DNA of 64,000 nt from assembly GCF_018141185.1 (NCBI RefSeq), contig NZ_CP058560.1:1-64000 (forward strand), given 5' to 3'. This document shows, in pieces, positions 9,511 through 18,986 of this stretch (the stretch's first letter is position 1; each line of letters starts with the position of its first letter). The notes under the pieces were generated by a model. The model was not told the DNA's origin. It saw only the letters and a program-made list of their open reading frames with translations, and did not search any database. A program made the translations under genes and the position numbers. The stretch is from Methanobacterium alkalithermotolerans. GTDB taxonomy: Archaea; Methanobacteriota; Methanobacteria; Methanobacteriales; Methanobacteriaceae.

Positions 9511-10116
9511 TTTATTTACCTCCTTTTTCATCTGGAATTTTACCATCCATCGGCAAATAGTCACAGCCTAAAAAAAGGCCATGATACACTAAACCAGTGA
9601 TTTGCAATTTTTAAAGGTCTAATTATGATGCTGAAATATACAGCAAAATTATGGATTTTAAAAAAATTTTATACTCAAACCTAATTCTTTTAAAAGGATA
9701 GTCCATAACGAATATAAAAATCCAAAATTAGTCAATTTTGGTAATTAGACATATTATGCATAGGGCCTTATCCTTTATAAAGTTTTTCTATCATTCCTGG
9801 ATATTCCATCGGGAATGGAAATGATTAACCAGTCAGGACCCGATCTAAATATAGATTGATTTACCTGGATCTTTTAATTTATAATTAATAATATTATAAG
9901 TTGTAGAAAAAGATTTAATCTTTTCTAAAGAGTTGTAATTAATAGGGTTATTTAATAGTTTAAGCCCTTATCAGAACGATAATTTTTTTTTAGTGATGGA
10001 ATTATAAAGGATAATTTAATCAGTAACATGGGCGATTAAATCACCTGGGAAATAAAATCAGATTTTATTAAAAAATTTAAAAATAGAAAATAAAAAAAAT
10101 GCAGTTTTAATGTTTC
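9511..10116. other. 606-bp intergenic region upstream of rpl7ae, downstream of the histone gene
   Basis: No open frame here looks coding. On the minus strand the region carries the leader and promoter of the L7ae unit: a short hairpin GCCT-T6-AGGC at 9566-9579 lies about 60 bases before the start codon, and TTTAAAAAT near 9600-9610 could be the TATA box. An imperfect palindrome of two 12-base arms lies at 9904-9927. A small palindrome (ATTCC-ATCG-GGAAT) occurs near 9810. The rest is AT-rich and unexplained; a small RNA cannot be excluded. Confidence 0.5.
10086..10100 (-). terminator. oligo-T terminator of the histone gene
   Basis: About 15 bases after the histone stop codon the coding strand runs into T8-A-T4, then further T-rich tracts. 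Methanogen genes often terminate on such T runs without a hairpin; assignment is inference. Confidence 0.5.
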
Positions 10117-10320
<204 letters not shown>

Positions 10321-10362
10321 AATTAATCACCTCATATTAAATAATATAATCTGTATTAAAAC

Positions 10363-10372
10363 TCTTATATAA
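10363..10372 (-). promoter_or_regulatory. TATA box of the histone gene
   Basis: On the minus strand the sequence reads TTTATATAAG, close to the methanogen TATA consensus. It lies 43-52 bases before the ATG, which would place the transcription start about 20 bases upstream of the coding region, leaving room for the GAGGTGA ribosome-binding site. Confidence 0.7.
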
Positions 10373-10549
10373 ATATATCGTTTTTTAGTGGGATTATGGG
10401 CTAAAAAATATGGTATTTGCTCATGAATCTATAATCCATATGATTATGGCTGATGTTATGTGCAAATATATGTTGATGAAGGAGTCTGGAAAAAAAGATA
10501 AGATAATAATAGTCAAAATAAGCTCTAAAAGAAAATAAAAATTAAAAGG

Positions 10550-11746
10550 TTATCTACTTCTAATAACCTTTCTCAAGTCATTAATATCAGCCTTAACATT
10601 CAAGGGTTCACTGCAGGCGTTAATAGCAGTATCAGGATCTTTTAATACATGTCCTGTTACAATACATACCACCTGTTCTCCCTTATCAATCACGCCATCT
10701 TCAACCAGCTTAATAAGGCCAGCTATAGATGCAGCCGAGGCGGGCTCCACACCAATTCCTTCTGTTCGGGCCAGCATTTTCTGGGCACTGAGTATCTCCT
10801 CATCACTAACGGTATCAGCACAACCATCCGATTCATAAATAGCCCTTAATGCTTTTAGAGAACTAACCGGGGCACCAATACGTATCGCGGTGGCCACTGT
10901 TTCTGGATTTTTAACAGCTTCGATTTCCATCCTATTATCTCGAACGGCATTGACAATAGGGCAGGCTCCTTCGGCCTGAATACCAGTCATCATAGGTCTT
11001 TCTTTGATAAAATCAGCCTGGTAAAACTCATTAATCCCTTTCCAGATAGCAGAAATATTACCGGCATTACCTACAGGTAAAATGATTCTATCCGGCGATT
11101 CCCAACCCAGATCATCCACTATTTCAAAACCAATTGATTTTTGACCTTCTAAACGGAAAGGGTTAATGGAATTAAGTAAGTATAGTTCTCCTTCCAGGGC
11201 CAGGGCCGTTACCGCTTCTAATGCCTCATCAAAATTTCCTTCAACAGAAAGTACCTGAGCTCCATGAAACATGGCCTGGGCTAATTTTCCTAAAGCTACT
11301 TTACCTGAAGGGAGTAACACTACGCATTTTACTCCTGCCCGGGCAGCATAGGCAGCCAGTGAAGCAGAAGTATTGCCTGTGGAGGCACATCCTACGGTAT
11401 CCACCCCCAGTTCCATGGCCTTGGTTATTCCTACACTCATACCCCTGTCTTTAAAACTTCCTGTGGGATTTGAACCTTCAACTTTAACATAGAGATCTAT
11501 TCCCAGATCCGATCCCAGTTTATGGCACCCGATAAAAGGTGTACCACCTTCTTCTAAACTGACAATTCTGGATTCATCCACCGGCATGAATTCCTTGTAT
11601 TTCCACATGGTGTTTTTTCTACATGCAAAAACATCTCGAGATACATCTGGATTTATTATAACTTCCAGTATGGAACCACATTCTTTACAGGTATATATTA
11701 TTTCATTTAAATTGTATTCTTGACCACAGGATATGCATTTAATCAT
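10550..11746 (-). CDS. thrC: threonine synthase
   Basis: Threonine synthase (398 aa), PLP-dependent conversion of O-phosphohomoserine to threonine. The N terminus carries a zinc-ribbon (CISCGQEY and CKECGSIL) found in archaeal ThrC. The PLP lysine lies in NPTGSFKDRGMS near residue 95, and the phosphate-binding loop is PVGNAGNISA near residue 225. Start ATG with GGTGA upstream. It stands alone between the histone and the SpoIIM-like gene. Confidence 0.95.
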   Translation of the reverse strand: MIKCISCGQEYNLNEIIYTCKECGSILEVIINPDVSRDVFACRKNTMWKYKEFMPVDESRIVSLEEGGTPFIGCHKLGSDLGIDLYVKVEGSNPTGSFKDRGMSVGITKAMELGVDTVGCASTGNTSASLAAYAARAGVKCVVLLPSGKVALGKLAQAMFHGAQVLSVEGNFDEALEAVTALALEGELYLLNSINPFRLEGQKSIGFEIVDDLGWESPDRIILPVGNAGNISAIWKGINEFYQADFIKERPMMTGIQAEGACPIVNAVRDNRMEIEAVKNPETVATAIRIGAPVSSLKALRAIYESDGCADTVSDEEILSAQKMLARTEGIGVEPASAASIAGLIKLVEDGVIDKGEQVVCIVTGHVLKDPDTAINACSEPLNVKADINDLRKVIRSR

Positions 11747-11906
11747 TATTTCACCATTAATTTCTTACGGTAAATATTAGTAAAACTGATATTTTCATTT
11801 TAATTATAATTCTAAATCTATTTAAATACTCTAACTTAATTAATCTTATTTACTAAAATAAAAAAGTAATAATAACTCTTTTTAAAATATTCGGGCCTAT
11901 ATTCAA

Positions 11907-12542
11907 TCATATATTAGCCATTACGTACTGGGCCACAGGTAGAGTTATATTTGCCTCTATAAAGGCAGCTATGAACAATAAAACAATGGATATGCCTAAA
12001 AGTATCAGTGATTCTTCTAATTCCGGTGAATTATTCTGGAAGGTGTGGGTCATTTTTCCCAGAAGGGAACCATACCAGCTTTCTGATATCAGCTCTGTAA
12101 AATAGTTGTATACAAAACTGGCCAGTCTAAAACCACCTGCTCCGGCAATGATTATACTTAAAACTTCAAAGATTCCATGGGGAATGGTTAGTATGGCCAG
12201 ATCTCCTAGAGGAACTCTGCTGGCAAAATAACCAATAAATGAACCATTTATAAACAGGAATATTATGGTAAAGGATCCCAGTAATATACCTCCTCCATAC
12301 AGGAATAATATTATGCGGAGGTTGTGGGTGAAAAGGGACAGGGTATTTAATTTTATTTTACCCTGGGCTATATTTCTTTCAAAATCCCTTAAAAGGCCTT
12401 CCAAAAAGAAACTAAATAATCCGGAAAGAAAATAACCCATAAACATTGATCCAAAGAATATTAGAGCAGAAAGTCCAAAAAATTTTTCATTTCTACGATA
12501 CAGGGCATGAAGGGTACTTTCATATTTTTCTTTATTAATCAT
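11907..12542 (-). CDS. SpoIIM/DUF95 family membrane protein
   Basis: Integral membrane protein (211 aa) with about five hydrophobic segments. Features of the stage II sporulation protein M family are FLINGSFIGYFASRVPLG and TIPHGIFEVLSIIIAGAGGFRLA, with the conserved proline-His-Gly-x-x-Glu in the membrane. Archaea do not sporulate, so the name describes homology only; a role in membrane-bound transport or envelope organisation is possible. GGAG six bases before ATG at 12542 is preferred over a TTG four codons upstream. Confidence 0.85.
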   Translation of the reverse strand: MINKEKYESTLHALYRRNEKFFGLSALIFFGSMFMGYFLSGLFSFFLEGLLRDFERNIAQGKIKLNTLSLFTHNLRIILFLYGGGILLGSFTIIFLFINGSFIGYFASRVPLGDLAILTIPHGIFEVLSIIIAGAGGFRLASFVYNYFTELISESWYGSLLGKMTHTFQNNSPELEESLILLGISIVLLFIAAFIEANITLPVAQYVMANI

Positions 12543-12664
12543 TTTATTCTCCAATGTCTTGAATCAGATTCATTCCATCAATAATTATTATAATAGTTTA
12601 ATCCAGGTTATTAATAAATTATTTTATATTTAATTTCACACTGCCGCCATAAATTAAATAATTA

Positions 12665-13762
12665 TTAGTATTCTACCAGCACCTTATCTGCTATTTTCGC
12701 TGCTTTTTCTCGCTTTTTAGAGAATTTCTCAAAAAATACCCTTATCATATCCCTGGTCATGCTTTTACATTCACCACACATCATGGTACCATTTTTACAG
12801 TTATCATGGATTTCCTGTAACTTTTCATCATTTTCCAGAAGATGATAAAGTAACATTTCATAGATTACACATTCTTCTGGCTGACCTCCCAGTTCTTTTT
12901 GAATTTTTAGGCTCTCTCTACCTCCTGTTTTCCCGGTCATGACTTTTTTTTCCGCATCTTCCGGGGTGTCTGAGAGAAATATGGCTGTTTTAGGTTGACT
13001 ACTGGACATTTTACCTCCGGTCAGACCGGTTATAAAGCGGTGATAGGTAGAAGAGGGTGCCACAAAATTATAGGTGGATTTAAATCGATCAGCTATGTCC
13101 CTGGTTAAACGTATATGGGGGTCCTGATCTGGCCCCACCGGAACCACCGTGGCTTTAGGCCCACCAAATTCCTCCAGCTGAGGGTGTAATATATCTGCCA
13201 CCTGGATTAAGGGTACATAGAGATGGGCCATATTGGTGGAACCATTAAACCCATAAATTGCTTTCATTTCATTAAAATTAACTTTTTTTGCCAGTTCATA
13301 AGCCAAATCCTGCACAGTACGGTTTTTTGATTGAAGATAAACCCTGACATTGGAGGCTTTAAAGTCCAGGCCCAGGGCCAGGTAATTGGTAATGTATTCG
13401 GTTATGGCCAATTTTCGGGAGCTTTCAAAGTCAATTCCCCGTGCCGAATATGATTCCATATCGGCAATAGGGATGTAGATATCTGCACCATTTTTCTGAT
13501 ACCAGATTAACTGATCCACAATCATCTTATGCCCAATATGCATATTACCACTGGGCATCATTCCACTTACAACTGCAAAATCTTTTTTTTCTCTAAGAGC
13601 CTTAATTATGCGCCCGTAATCTCGATGGCCAAATATTATCCCTCGACTCATCAAAAGGTGTGGGTTTTCCAACTCACCCAGTAGCTCGGTGAAGGGTTTA
13701 ATACCAAATTGCCGGGTGAGTTTTTCATAATCTAAACTGGCTGAACTCCAGGGGTTAATCAA
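12665..13762 (-). CDS. trpS: tryptophanyl-tRNA synthetase
   Basis: Class I aminoacyl-tRNA synthetase (365 aa) of the archaeal/eukaryal type. The HIGH motif appears as GNMHIGH near residue 72 and the KMSKS motif as KMSSS near residue 253. [16 protein letters not shown] and [11 protein letters not shown] are TrpRS-specific. The C-terminal region has a CGECK segment. The start is TTG at 13762 with GGTGA upstream. Splicing endonuclease lies upstream on the same strand. Confidence 0.96.
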   Translation of the reverse strand: MINPWSSASLDYEKLTRQFGIKPFTELLGELENPHLLMSRGIIFGHRDYGRIIKALREKKDFAVVSGMMPSGNMHIGHKMIVDQLIWYQKNGADIYIPIADMESYSARGIDFESSRKLAITEYITNYLALGLDFKASNVRVYLQSKNRTVQDLAYELAKKVNFNEMKAIYGFNGSTNMAHLYVPLIQVADILHPQLEEFGGPKATVVPVGPDQDPHIRLTRDIADRFKSTYNFVAPSSTYHRFITGLTGGKMSSSQPKTAIFLSDTPEDAEKKVMTGKTGGRESLKIQKELGGQPEECVIYEMLLYHLLENDEKLQEIHDNCKNGTMMCGECKSMTRDMIRVFFEKFSKKREKAAKIADKVLVEY

Positions 13763-13866
13763 TTAATCACCTTAAATCTTATTTATCATCAATATTATCT
13801 GAATAAATACAAAAATCTGTTATTAGAATATATTCTTAGTAAAATCTTAGAACCTGGAATTATTCT

Positions 13867-14370
13867 CTAGGGCCGGATCCATTCCACATTATAATAGGTG
13901 ATGTCTCCTTCTTCATCAACCACAGCCATTAATAGTTTTTTATTAACACCATGGGCTACCCTTACATAGCTGGAAAAATCCAGAACATTTAAATCATAAT
14001 TTTCTGATATTACATTAACCAGATAATCGGAGTGACCTTCACCGGGAGATTTTCCTCTTTCATAAAGTCTGAATTCTGATCCGTACTTAAAACCAGTTTT
14101 GACTATATATCCTCTGTTTCGAAGGTCTTTAAATACCAGGTATTTGCTGTATAAATCCTTATCTTTGATGATGCCGGTCATCTCTTCCCGGGATAGTTCT
14201 TTATCCTTAGAAAATATGGAAATTTTTTCTTTATCCAAAAGATAGAGAGCTTCAATCAGGGATAATTCCAATTGTTCATTTTCCATACGCCCGTAATGGC
14301 TTTTTTGATTTAATTTCTCTGCTTTAGGACTTATTACTGTAACCAGATCATTTGATAACTCTGAACGCAT
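13867..14370 (-). CDS. endA: tRNA-splicing endonuclease
   Basis: EndA (167 aa), the short homotetramer-type enzyme that cuts introns from pre-tRNA and pre-rRNA at bulge-helix-bulge sites. Catalytic Tyr, His and Lys can be placed in YERGKSPGEGHSDYLV and VAHGVNKKLLM. The N-terminal half is a recognition domain. ATG with CAAGGAG upstream, directly after the hexuloisomerase with a gap of 29 bases. Confidence 0.95.
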   Translation of the reverse strand: MRSELSNDLVTVISPKAEKLNQKSHYGRMENEQLELSLIEALYLLDKEKISIFSKDKELSREEMTGIIKDKDLYSKYLVFKDLRNRGYIVKTGFKYGSEFRLYERGKSPGEGHSDYLVNVISENYDLNVLDFSSYVRVAHGVNKKLLMAVVDEEGDITYYNVEWIRP

Positions 14371-14399
14371 TTAAATTCTCCTTGAAAGGGATTGGAAAT

Positions 14400-14993
14400 T
14401 TATTCAATAATAGCATGCCTTAATTTCAAATCCTGTTCTTTTTTACCCAGTAAGGCCATGAATTCAGCTATAAGGCCATCCAGGAATAAATGGGTGCTAT
14501 CCTCAAACATGGTCCCCATAGGTGTCAGATCATCGTAATCACCTTTTAGAGAATTGGAATTATAATCCTTCCAGGGTTCTTTGGTTTTACTATCCAGGTA
14601 AATAATAACATCCAGGTACTGGCTCAGGGTTGACTCCTCACTGGCGGTGATGGCAATTACTTTAGCCCCTACCTCCTGGCTAGTTTTAGCAGCCAAAGTC
14701 ACGGTTTTAGTTTCACCTGACCCGGAAATGGCAATAAGGCAGTCTCCTTTTTTTATGGCTGGAGTGGTAACATCTCCTACCACATGCACAGTAAAGCCCA
14801 GGTGCATCAGACGCATGGCAAAGGCCTTACCCACCAGTTCTGATCTTCCACTCCCTACAATGAATACCGAATCAGCATCAATTATGGTTTCAATCATCAG
14901 TGAAACCTGGCTGGGACTAATTTTTCCTATAACTTCCAGAGCATGCCTGGCTATCTCTTGGGTGGTTTTTTTAATAATTTCCATCTTATTCAC
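14400..14993 (-). CDS. hxlB: 6-phospho-3-hexuloisomerase
   Basis: SIS-domain protein (197 aa) that interconverts hexulose-6-phosphate and fructose-6-phosphate. In methanogens the ribulose monophosphate route run in reverse supplies ribulose-5-phosphate. Sugar-phosphate-binding segments are VGSGRSELVGKAF near residue 46 and ISGSGETKTV near residue 94, and FEDSTHLFLDG gives the catalytic His/Glu region. The start could be GTG at 14993 or ATG at 14984; AGGAT lies just upstream. The partner synthase is not in this window. Confidence 0.9.
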   Translation of the reverse strand: MNKMEIIKKTTQEIARHALEVIGKISPSQVSLMIETIIDADSVFIVGSGRSELVGKAFAMRLMHLGFTVHVVGDVTTPAIKKGDCLIAISGSGETKTVTLAAKTSQEVGAKVIAITASEESTLSQYLDVIIYLDSKTKEPWKDYNSNSLKGDYDDLTPMGTMFEDSTHLFLDGLIAEFMALLGKKEQDLKLRHAIIE

Positions 14994-15095
14994 TTATCCT
15001 GGTTATTAGAACATCTATAAATCAATATTATAAACTGAAAGTGTTTAGAATTTAAAATTTATTCTTTATTAAAAATAAGAATTTAAGTTTAATTA

Positions 15096-15767
15096 TCATA
15101 ATCCTGTAATCCTTAATCCTGCTAATCTGGTTTTATTTTTTATATTCAGGGTAATAAGAAGGGGGGTTATTTTTTCCACAATACGTGCATTCTCTAAGGG
15201 GCCGCAATCTATGGCCCTTACACCAGGAATTTTCTCAGCAAGCTCCATAACCTTGTTTTTTGATTCTGCGTCATCACCTGATACCAGGCAGTCACATTTT
15301 ACATCTTCTTTAATATTGGTCAGACTTGAAGAGCTGATATTATTAAAAGCAGACACAATTGTGGTTTCTTTTTCTTTTAAAAATTCAGCAGTTCTCTCTG
15401 CAGCAGAACCTTCCCATAAATCAACATATCTGGTTGAAGATCCTCCTATACAAGTTTCCAGAGGTACAGTAGCATCCACCAGGATTTTACCTTCCAGATG
15501 ATCTTTAATACTCCGAAGGGTTACTTTCTGTGCCTGAAGGGGTACAGTGAGTATTACAAGATCTCCCTTTTGAGCTGCCTGTTGATTGGTCATCCCCTGT
15601 ATACACTCCAGTTCTTCTCCTTTTAACATATTATGGATAATATTAACGGTGTTTTCAGCTTTTTTAATATCCCTTGAACCTAAAAGGACCTTTTCACCTG
15701 CTTTAGCAAATCTTAATGCTAATCCAAAACCCTGATCTCCTGTTCCACCTATTATAGCCACTTTCAT
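15096..15767 (-). CDS. npdG: F420H2:NADP oxidoreductase
   Basis: F420-dependent NADP reductase (223 aa), moving hydride between F420H2 and NADP+. The Rossmann motif is VAIIGGTGDQGFGLA at the N terminus, followed by LLGSRDIKKAE, where the Arg/Ser pair suits the NADP phosphate. The family segments NNISSSSL and VSGDDAESK are present. A TTG lies two codons upstream, but AGGGG eight bases before ATG at 15767 fits better. Supplies NADPH for biosynthesis in a methanogen lacking other routes. Confidence 0.94.
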   Translation of the reverse strand: MKVAIIGGTGDQGFGLALRFAKAGEKVLLGSRDIKKAENTVNIIHNMLKGEELECIQGMTNQQAAQKGDLVILTVPLQAQKVTLRSIKDHLEGKILVDATVPLETCIGGSSTRYVDLWEGSAAERTAEFLKEKETTIVSAFNNISSSSLTNIKEDVKCDCLVSGDDAESKNKVMELAEKIPGVRAIDCGPLENARIVEKITPLLITLNIKNKTRLAGLRITGL

Positions 15768-15868
15768 CTTCAAAACCCCTTTAACTATTTTTAACTAAAA
15801 CCACTATGTTATTTTTTCATCTTATTACTTATCTTAATATATGGATCAATAAATATTTGCACCGGTTA

Positions 15869-16627
15869 TTATACCTTCTTTAAGCGGGGCTTTAGATAAT
15901 CCAGGCTTTCTTCAATCTCTGCTTTATTTTTAACTTCTATAGTCAAAATACCCTGGTAATTGATTTTATGCAATTTATTTAGAAGTTTATCAAAGTCTAT
16001 GTTGCCCTGACCCAGGGCCTGGTGATTATCAAAGGACCCATCGTTATCTGAAAGGTGTAAATGTCCTAATGAATCAAAATCAAGCATAATATCGGTGGAA
16101 AAACCCATGGTATGGGCATGCCCCACATCCAGGGTCATTAAAACCCCTAGATTATTAACCAGATTATCTAATTCACCCAGGTCTTTAAATAGATATCCTT
16201 CCATCCGGGGCATGTTCTCCACACAAATCTGGATACCCCGGTCCTGGGCATAGGAGGCACATTCTTCTAATGCCTGGTAATTTTTTTCTAATATCTTATC
16301 CTGGAAAACCCGTGCTAAAAAAGGCACCTGTCCGGGATGAACCACCACCACTTCTGCCCCAATAGTATAGGCCCACTCCACCGATTTTTTCACCTGACCA
16401 ATAGATGATCTTTGAATGGATGGGTTTAAAGAAGCTATATTGATATCTGATAAGGGTGAATGTACTGATATATTCAGGGAGTAAGAATCCAGGATATCCA
16501 CGTCCAGGTTGTGATAGGGATATTCATGAATAATTTCACAGTACTCTACCTGCATACCTTCCAGATAGTTCATAACCTCTTCCCATGGTTGGGGATAAAG
16601 GGCTAATGTGGAAACACCGATTTTCAT
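15869..16627 (-). CDS. sugar-phosphate isomerase/epimerase-like TIM-barrel protein
   Basis: AP endonuclease 2/xylose-isomerase-like TIM barrel (252 aa). Metal-ligand segments of this fold are seen: VVVHPGQ near residue 96, CVENMPR near residue 138, LDVGHAHTMG near residue 166, and HLSDNDG near residue 192. The substrate is unknown. GGGATGA precedes the ATG. It lies between the PIN-ATPase and npdG, with 20 bases between it and the PIN-ATPase, so probably co-transcribed. Confidence 0.85.
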   Translation of the reverse strand: MKIGVSTLALYPQPWEEVMNYLEGMQVEYCEIIHEYPYHNLDVDILDSYSLNISVHSPLSDINIASLNPSIQRSSIGQVKKSVEWAYTIGAEVVVVHPGQVPFLARVFQDKILEKNYQALEECASYAQDRGIQICVENMPRMEGYLFKDLGELDNLVNNLGVLMTLDVGHAHTMGFSTDIMLDFDSLGHLHLSDNDGSFDNHQALGQGNIDFDKLLNKLHKINYQGILTIEVKNKAEIEESLDYLKPRLKKV

Positions 16628-16646
16628 ATATATTCATCCCTATTTT

Positions 16647-18482
16647 TTACTCCGGCCGTACCCGGGCTAAAACAGCTTTATTTTTATCAAGAGCATGTTT
16701 AATTATATCTGCCAGTTCCATATCCTTTTTAATTTTTATAGTACCTTTTTTACCCACGGTGGCAGTAAAAAGATACTCCTTTTCCACAATAATATCAAAA
16801 GCCACTCCTATGGCATCTTTACCAAAGTTAAGTACCATGTAGTTACCGGTTATTTCCACAGGTATTTCAAAAATATCCTCTCTTTTACGACTTTCTAGAG
16901 GCTCAATCCCAATACTTATACCAATTTTTTTTTCCAGTTCCTCAATATTTTTACCCTTTTTACCAATTATCTGGGGGATGTTTTTTTCTTCAATCCAGAC
17001 CTGGGCCCTTTTGTCAGATTTAACCACTACCTTAACTGGTCCTCCCCTGATTTTCTTTTTGATTTCCCGTTCTATTTCCCTTTCTGCAATTTTCTGCACC
17101 GGGGTTTTTTGAGGAAGAGAACCAGCACCGGTAGCCCCTACATCCATAACAATGGTTTGTTCTCCATAGGTGTAAATTTCATGGGCCAGTTCCCCATTTT
17201 CAAAGTTACGAATCTCTATTACTGGACGGGATAAATCTGCTTCCTGCATACCACTGGGAACTTTAACTGTTAGTTTCACATCATAGATGGCCTTTACCTT
17301 TCCCTCATCAATGAAGATGGTGGTATCCACCACCGAAGGGATAACCCCTAATTCCACCCGGCCAATGATTCTCTGAATGGCATCAATAGGTCGGGTGGCA
17401 TGGACCACTCCAATCATTCCCACTCCTGCCAGGCGCATATCGGCAAATATCTTGAAATCTCTGCTTTTTCTAAGTTCATCATAGATGGTATAATCCGGAC
17501 GCACCAGAAGCAATATGTCCGCAGTTTTTTGCATATCCTTTTCCAGAGGTGCGTACTGGGTAATCTCATCCCCTACCTGTAAATCACGAGGGGATTCCAT
17601 AGTTTTAACTACGGTTTTAAGGTCTTTACTGAAAAAATCGGCCACTGCCTGGGCAAAGGTACTCTTACCTGCTCCTGGTGAACCAGAAATGAGTATGCCT
17701 TTAGCAGTATCCCTTAAACGCTCCACGAGTTTTTCAGGCAATCTATAATCATCCAGGGATACCCGGGTTATAGGCCGGACCACGGTAATCTCAAATGCTT
17801 CTGAAAAGGGAGGACGGGCAATAGATATCCGGTATTCCCGGAATTGCACCACAGTAGCCCCTTCCATCTCTATTTCAATAAAACTTTTAAAATCGCTTTT
17901 AGCCCTTTCTACTATCTCCCGGGCCATAGCATGTATATGGGAATGTTTCAAGGGACGGGAACCAATTTCCAAAAGCTGTATATTACCAGGGGTACCTTTT
18001 TTGGCCATGGGCACCACATTTTCTTTAAGATGCACTGACATGGTTTCCGGATCAAAGTATTTGGTTATTTCCAGTTCCTCATATTCCATCACCTCTGGTC
18101 GGATATAAACTACATCCAGACCCTGGGCTTTTCCCACTTCGGATTGGACCCGGTCACTGGTTACCAGAACCGCATCTATATCCCGCGCGGTGCTGCGGAT
18201 CATAGCATCTATTTCCCCTCCTCGAGATAGGGATATCTCTTCTAAGGTGGGCCGGCGCCCTACAAAGCTTATGGTGATAATATGATCTTTATGCAGCTTT
18301 TGTAAATTTTTAAGTTCTGAGAGTCCATTAAATCCGGTTTCTCTTCCCCGATTAGCCTGATATTCCAGTTCAGATACCACTGCTTCTGGTACGATCACCT
18401 CACTTCCTCTGAATTCTTCTTCCTGAACAATGCTGGTGATTCTCCCATCCACAATTACACTGGTATCTGGCACAATTTTCAT
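16647..18482 (-). CDS. PIN-domain/secretion-type ATPase/KH protein
   Basis: A 611-residue three-part protein. Residues 1 to about 130 form a PIN domain (PDTSVIVDGRI with the first acidic residue; SDRV and other acidic positions later). About 255-400 is a type II/IV secretion-like ATPase with Walker A GSPGAGKSTFA. About 500-545 is a KH RNA-binding motif (IPQIIGKKGKNIEELE). The family is widespread in archaea, and RNA processing or quality control is a reasonable inference. The ATG follows immediately after the HisI stop (TAAATG), with GGGGAG upstream. Confidence 0.92.
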   Translation of the reverse strand: MKIVPDTSVIVDGRITSIVQEEEFRGSEVIVPEAVVSELEYQANRGRETGFNGLSELKNLQKLHKDHIITISFVGRRPTLEEISLSRGGEIDAMIRSTARDIDAVLVTSDRVQSEVGKAQGLDVVYIRPEVMEYEELEITKYFDPETMSVHLKENVVPMAKKGTPGNIQLLEIGSRPLKHSHIHAMAREIVERAKSDFKSFIEIEMEGATVVQFREYRISIARPPFSEAFEITVVRPITRVSLDDYRLPEKLVERLRDTAKGILISGSPGAGKSTFAQAVADFFSKDLKTVVKTMESPRDLQVGDEITQYAPLEKDMQKTADILLLVRPDYTIYDELRKSRDFKIFADMRLAGVGMIGVVHATRPIDAIQRIIGRVELGVIPSVVDTTIFIDEGKVKAIYDVKLTVKVPSGMQEADLSRPVIEIRNFENGELAHEIYTYGEQTIVMDVGATGAGSLPQKTPVQKIAEREIEREIKKKIRGGPVKVVVKSDKRAQVWIEEKNIPQIIGKKGKNIEELEKKIGISIGIEPLESRKREDIFEIPVEITGNYMVLNFGKDAIGVAFDIIVEKEYLFTATVGKKGTIKIKKDMELADIIKHALDKNKAVLARVRPE

Positions 18483-18866
18483 TTAACTCTCCCCATATAT
18501 TTTTTCAGGCTCAAAAACTTTTTTGCCAATAGTTTTCAAATCATCTGAATCCAATCTCCTGTAAAAACAGGAGTAATAGCCGGTGTGACAGGCTCCACCT
18601 TTTTGTTCCACCTTTAAAACAACCGCATCCTCATCGCAGTCTACTAAAACTTCATGCACTATTTGCACATGCCCTGAACTTTCACCCTTAAGCCACAACT
18701 TTCCCCGGGAAGTACTCCAGTAATGGGCTTTTTTTGTTTCTAACGTCTTTTCAAGGGCTTCTTTATTCATATATGCAACCATAAGTACCTGGGAGGTTTT
18801 TATATCCTGAGATATGGCTATAATTAAATCCTGGCCATTGATTTTGTGCTTGAAATTTAATGAAAT
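18483..18866 (-). CDS. hisI: phosphoribosyl-AMP cyclohydrolase, probable ATT start
   Basis: Third step of histidine synthesis, opening the phosphoribosyl-AMP ring. Zinc- and substrate-binding segments are intact: YWSTSRGKLWLKGESSGH, CDEDAVVLK and GGACHTGYYSCFYR. The first in-frame ATG (18782) would remove about 28 conserved residues; upstream, in frame, the sequence reads FKHKINGQDLIIAISQD, clearly HisI. No ATG, GTG or TTG precedes this in frame. AGGAG lies eight bases before an ATT at 18864-18866, the best start candidate. An ATG directly after AGGAG (18872) is in another frame and hits a stop five codons later; a missing T could also explain this. Confidence 0.88.
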   Translation of the reverse strand: MSLNFKHKINGQDLIIAISQDIKTSQVLMVAYMNKEALEKTLETKKAHYWSTSRGKLWLKGESSGHVQIVHEVLVDCDEDAVVLKVEQKGGACHTGYYSCFYRRLDSDDLKTIGKKVFEPEKIYGES

Positions 18867-18986
18867 TTTAACATCTCCTGTTATATATCATAATATGAAG
18901 GGTTTAACATAAAAATTTATATTAAAACCAGGTGCTTTTAGATAAATATTATTTTAAGTGAAAAATAAATGGATATAAAACCTGTT

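Noticed and set aside
18882..18986. tRNA or small RNA between hisI and hisS
   Set aside because: Sequence is AT-rich with no cloverleaf arms or conserved T-loop.
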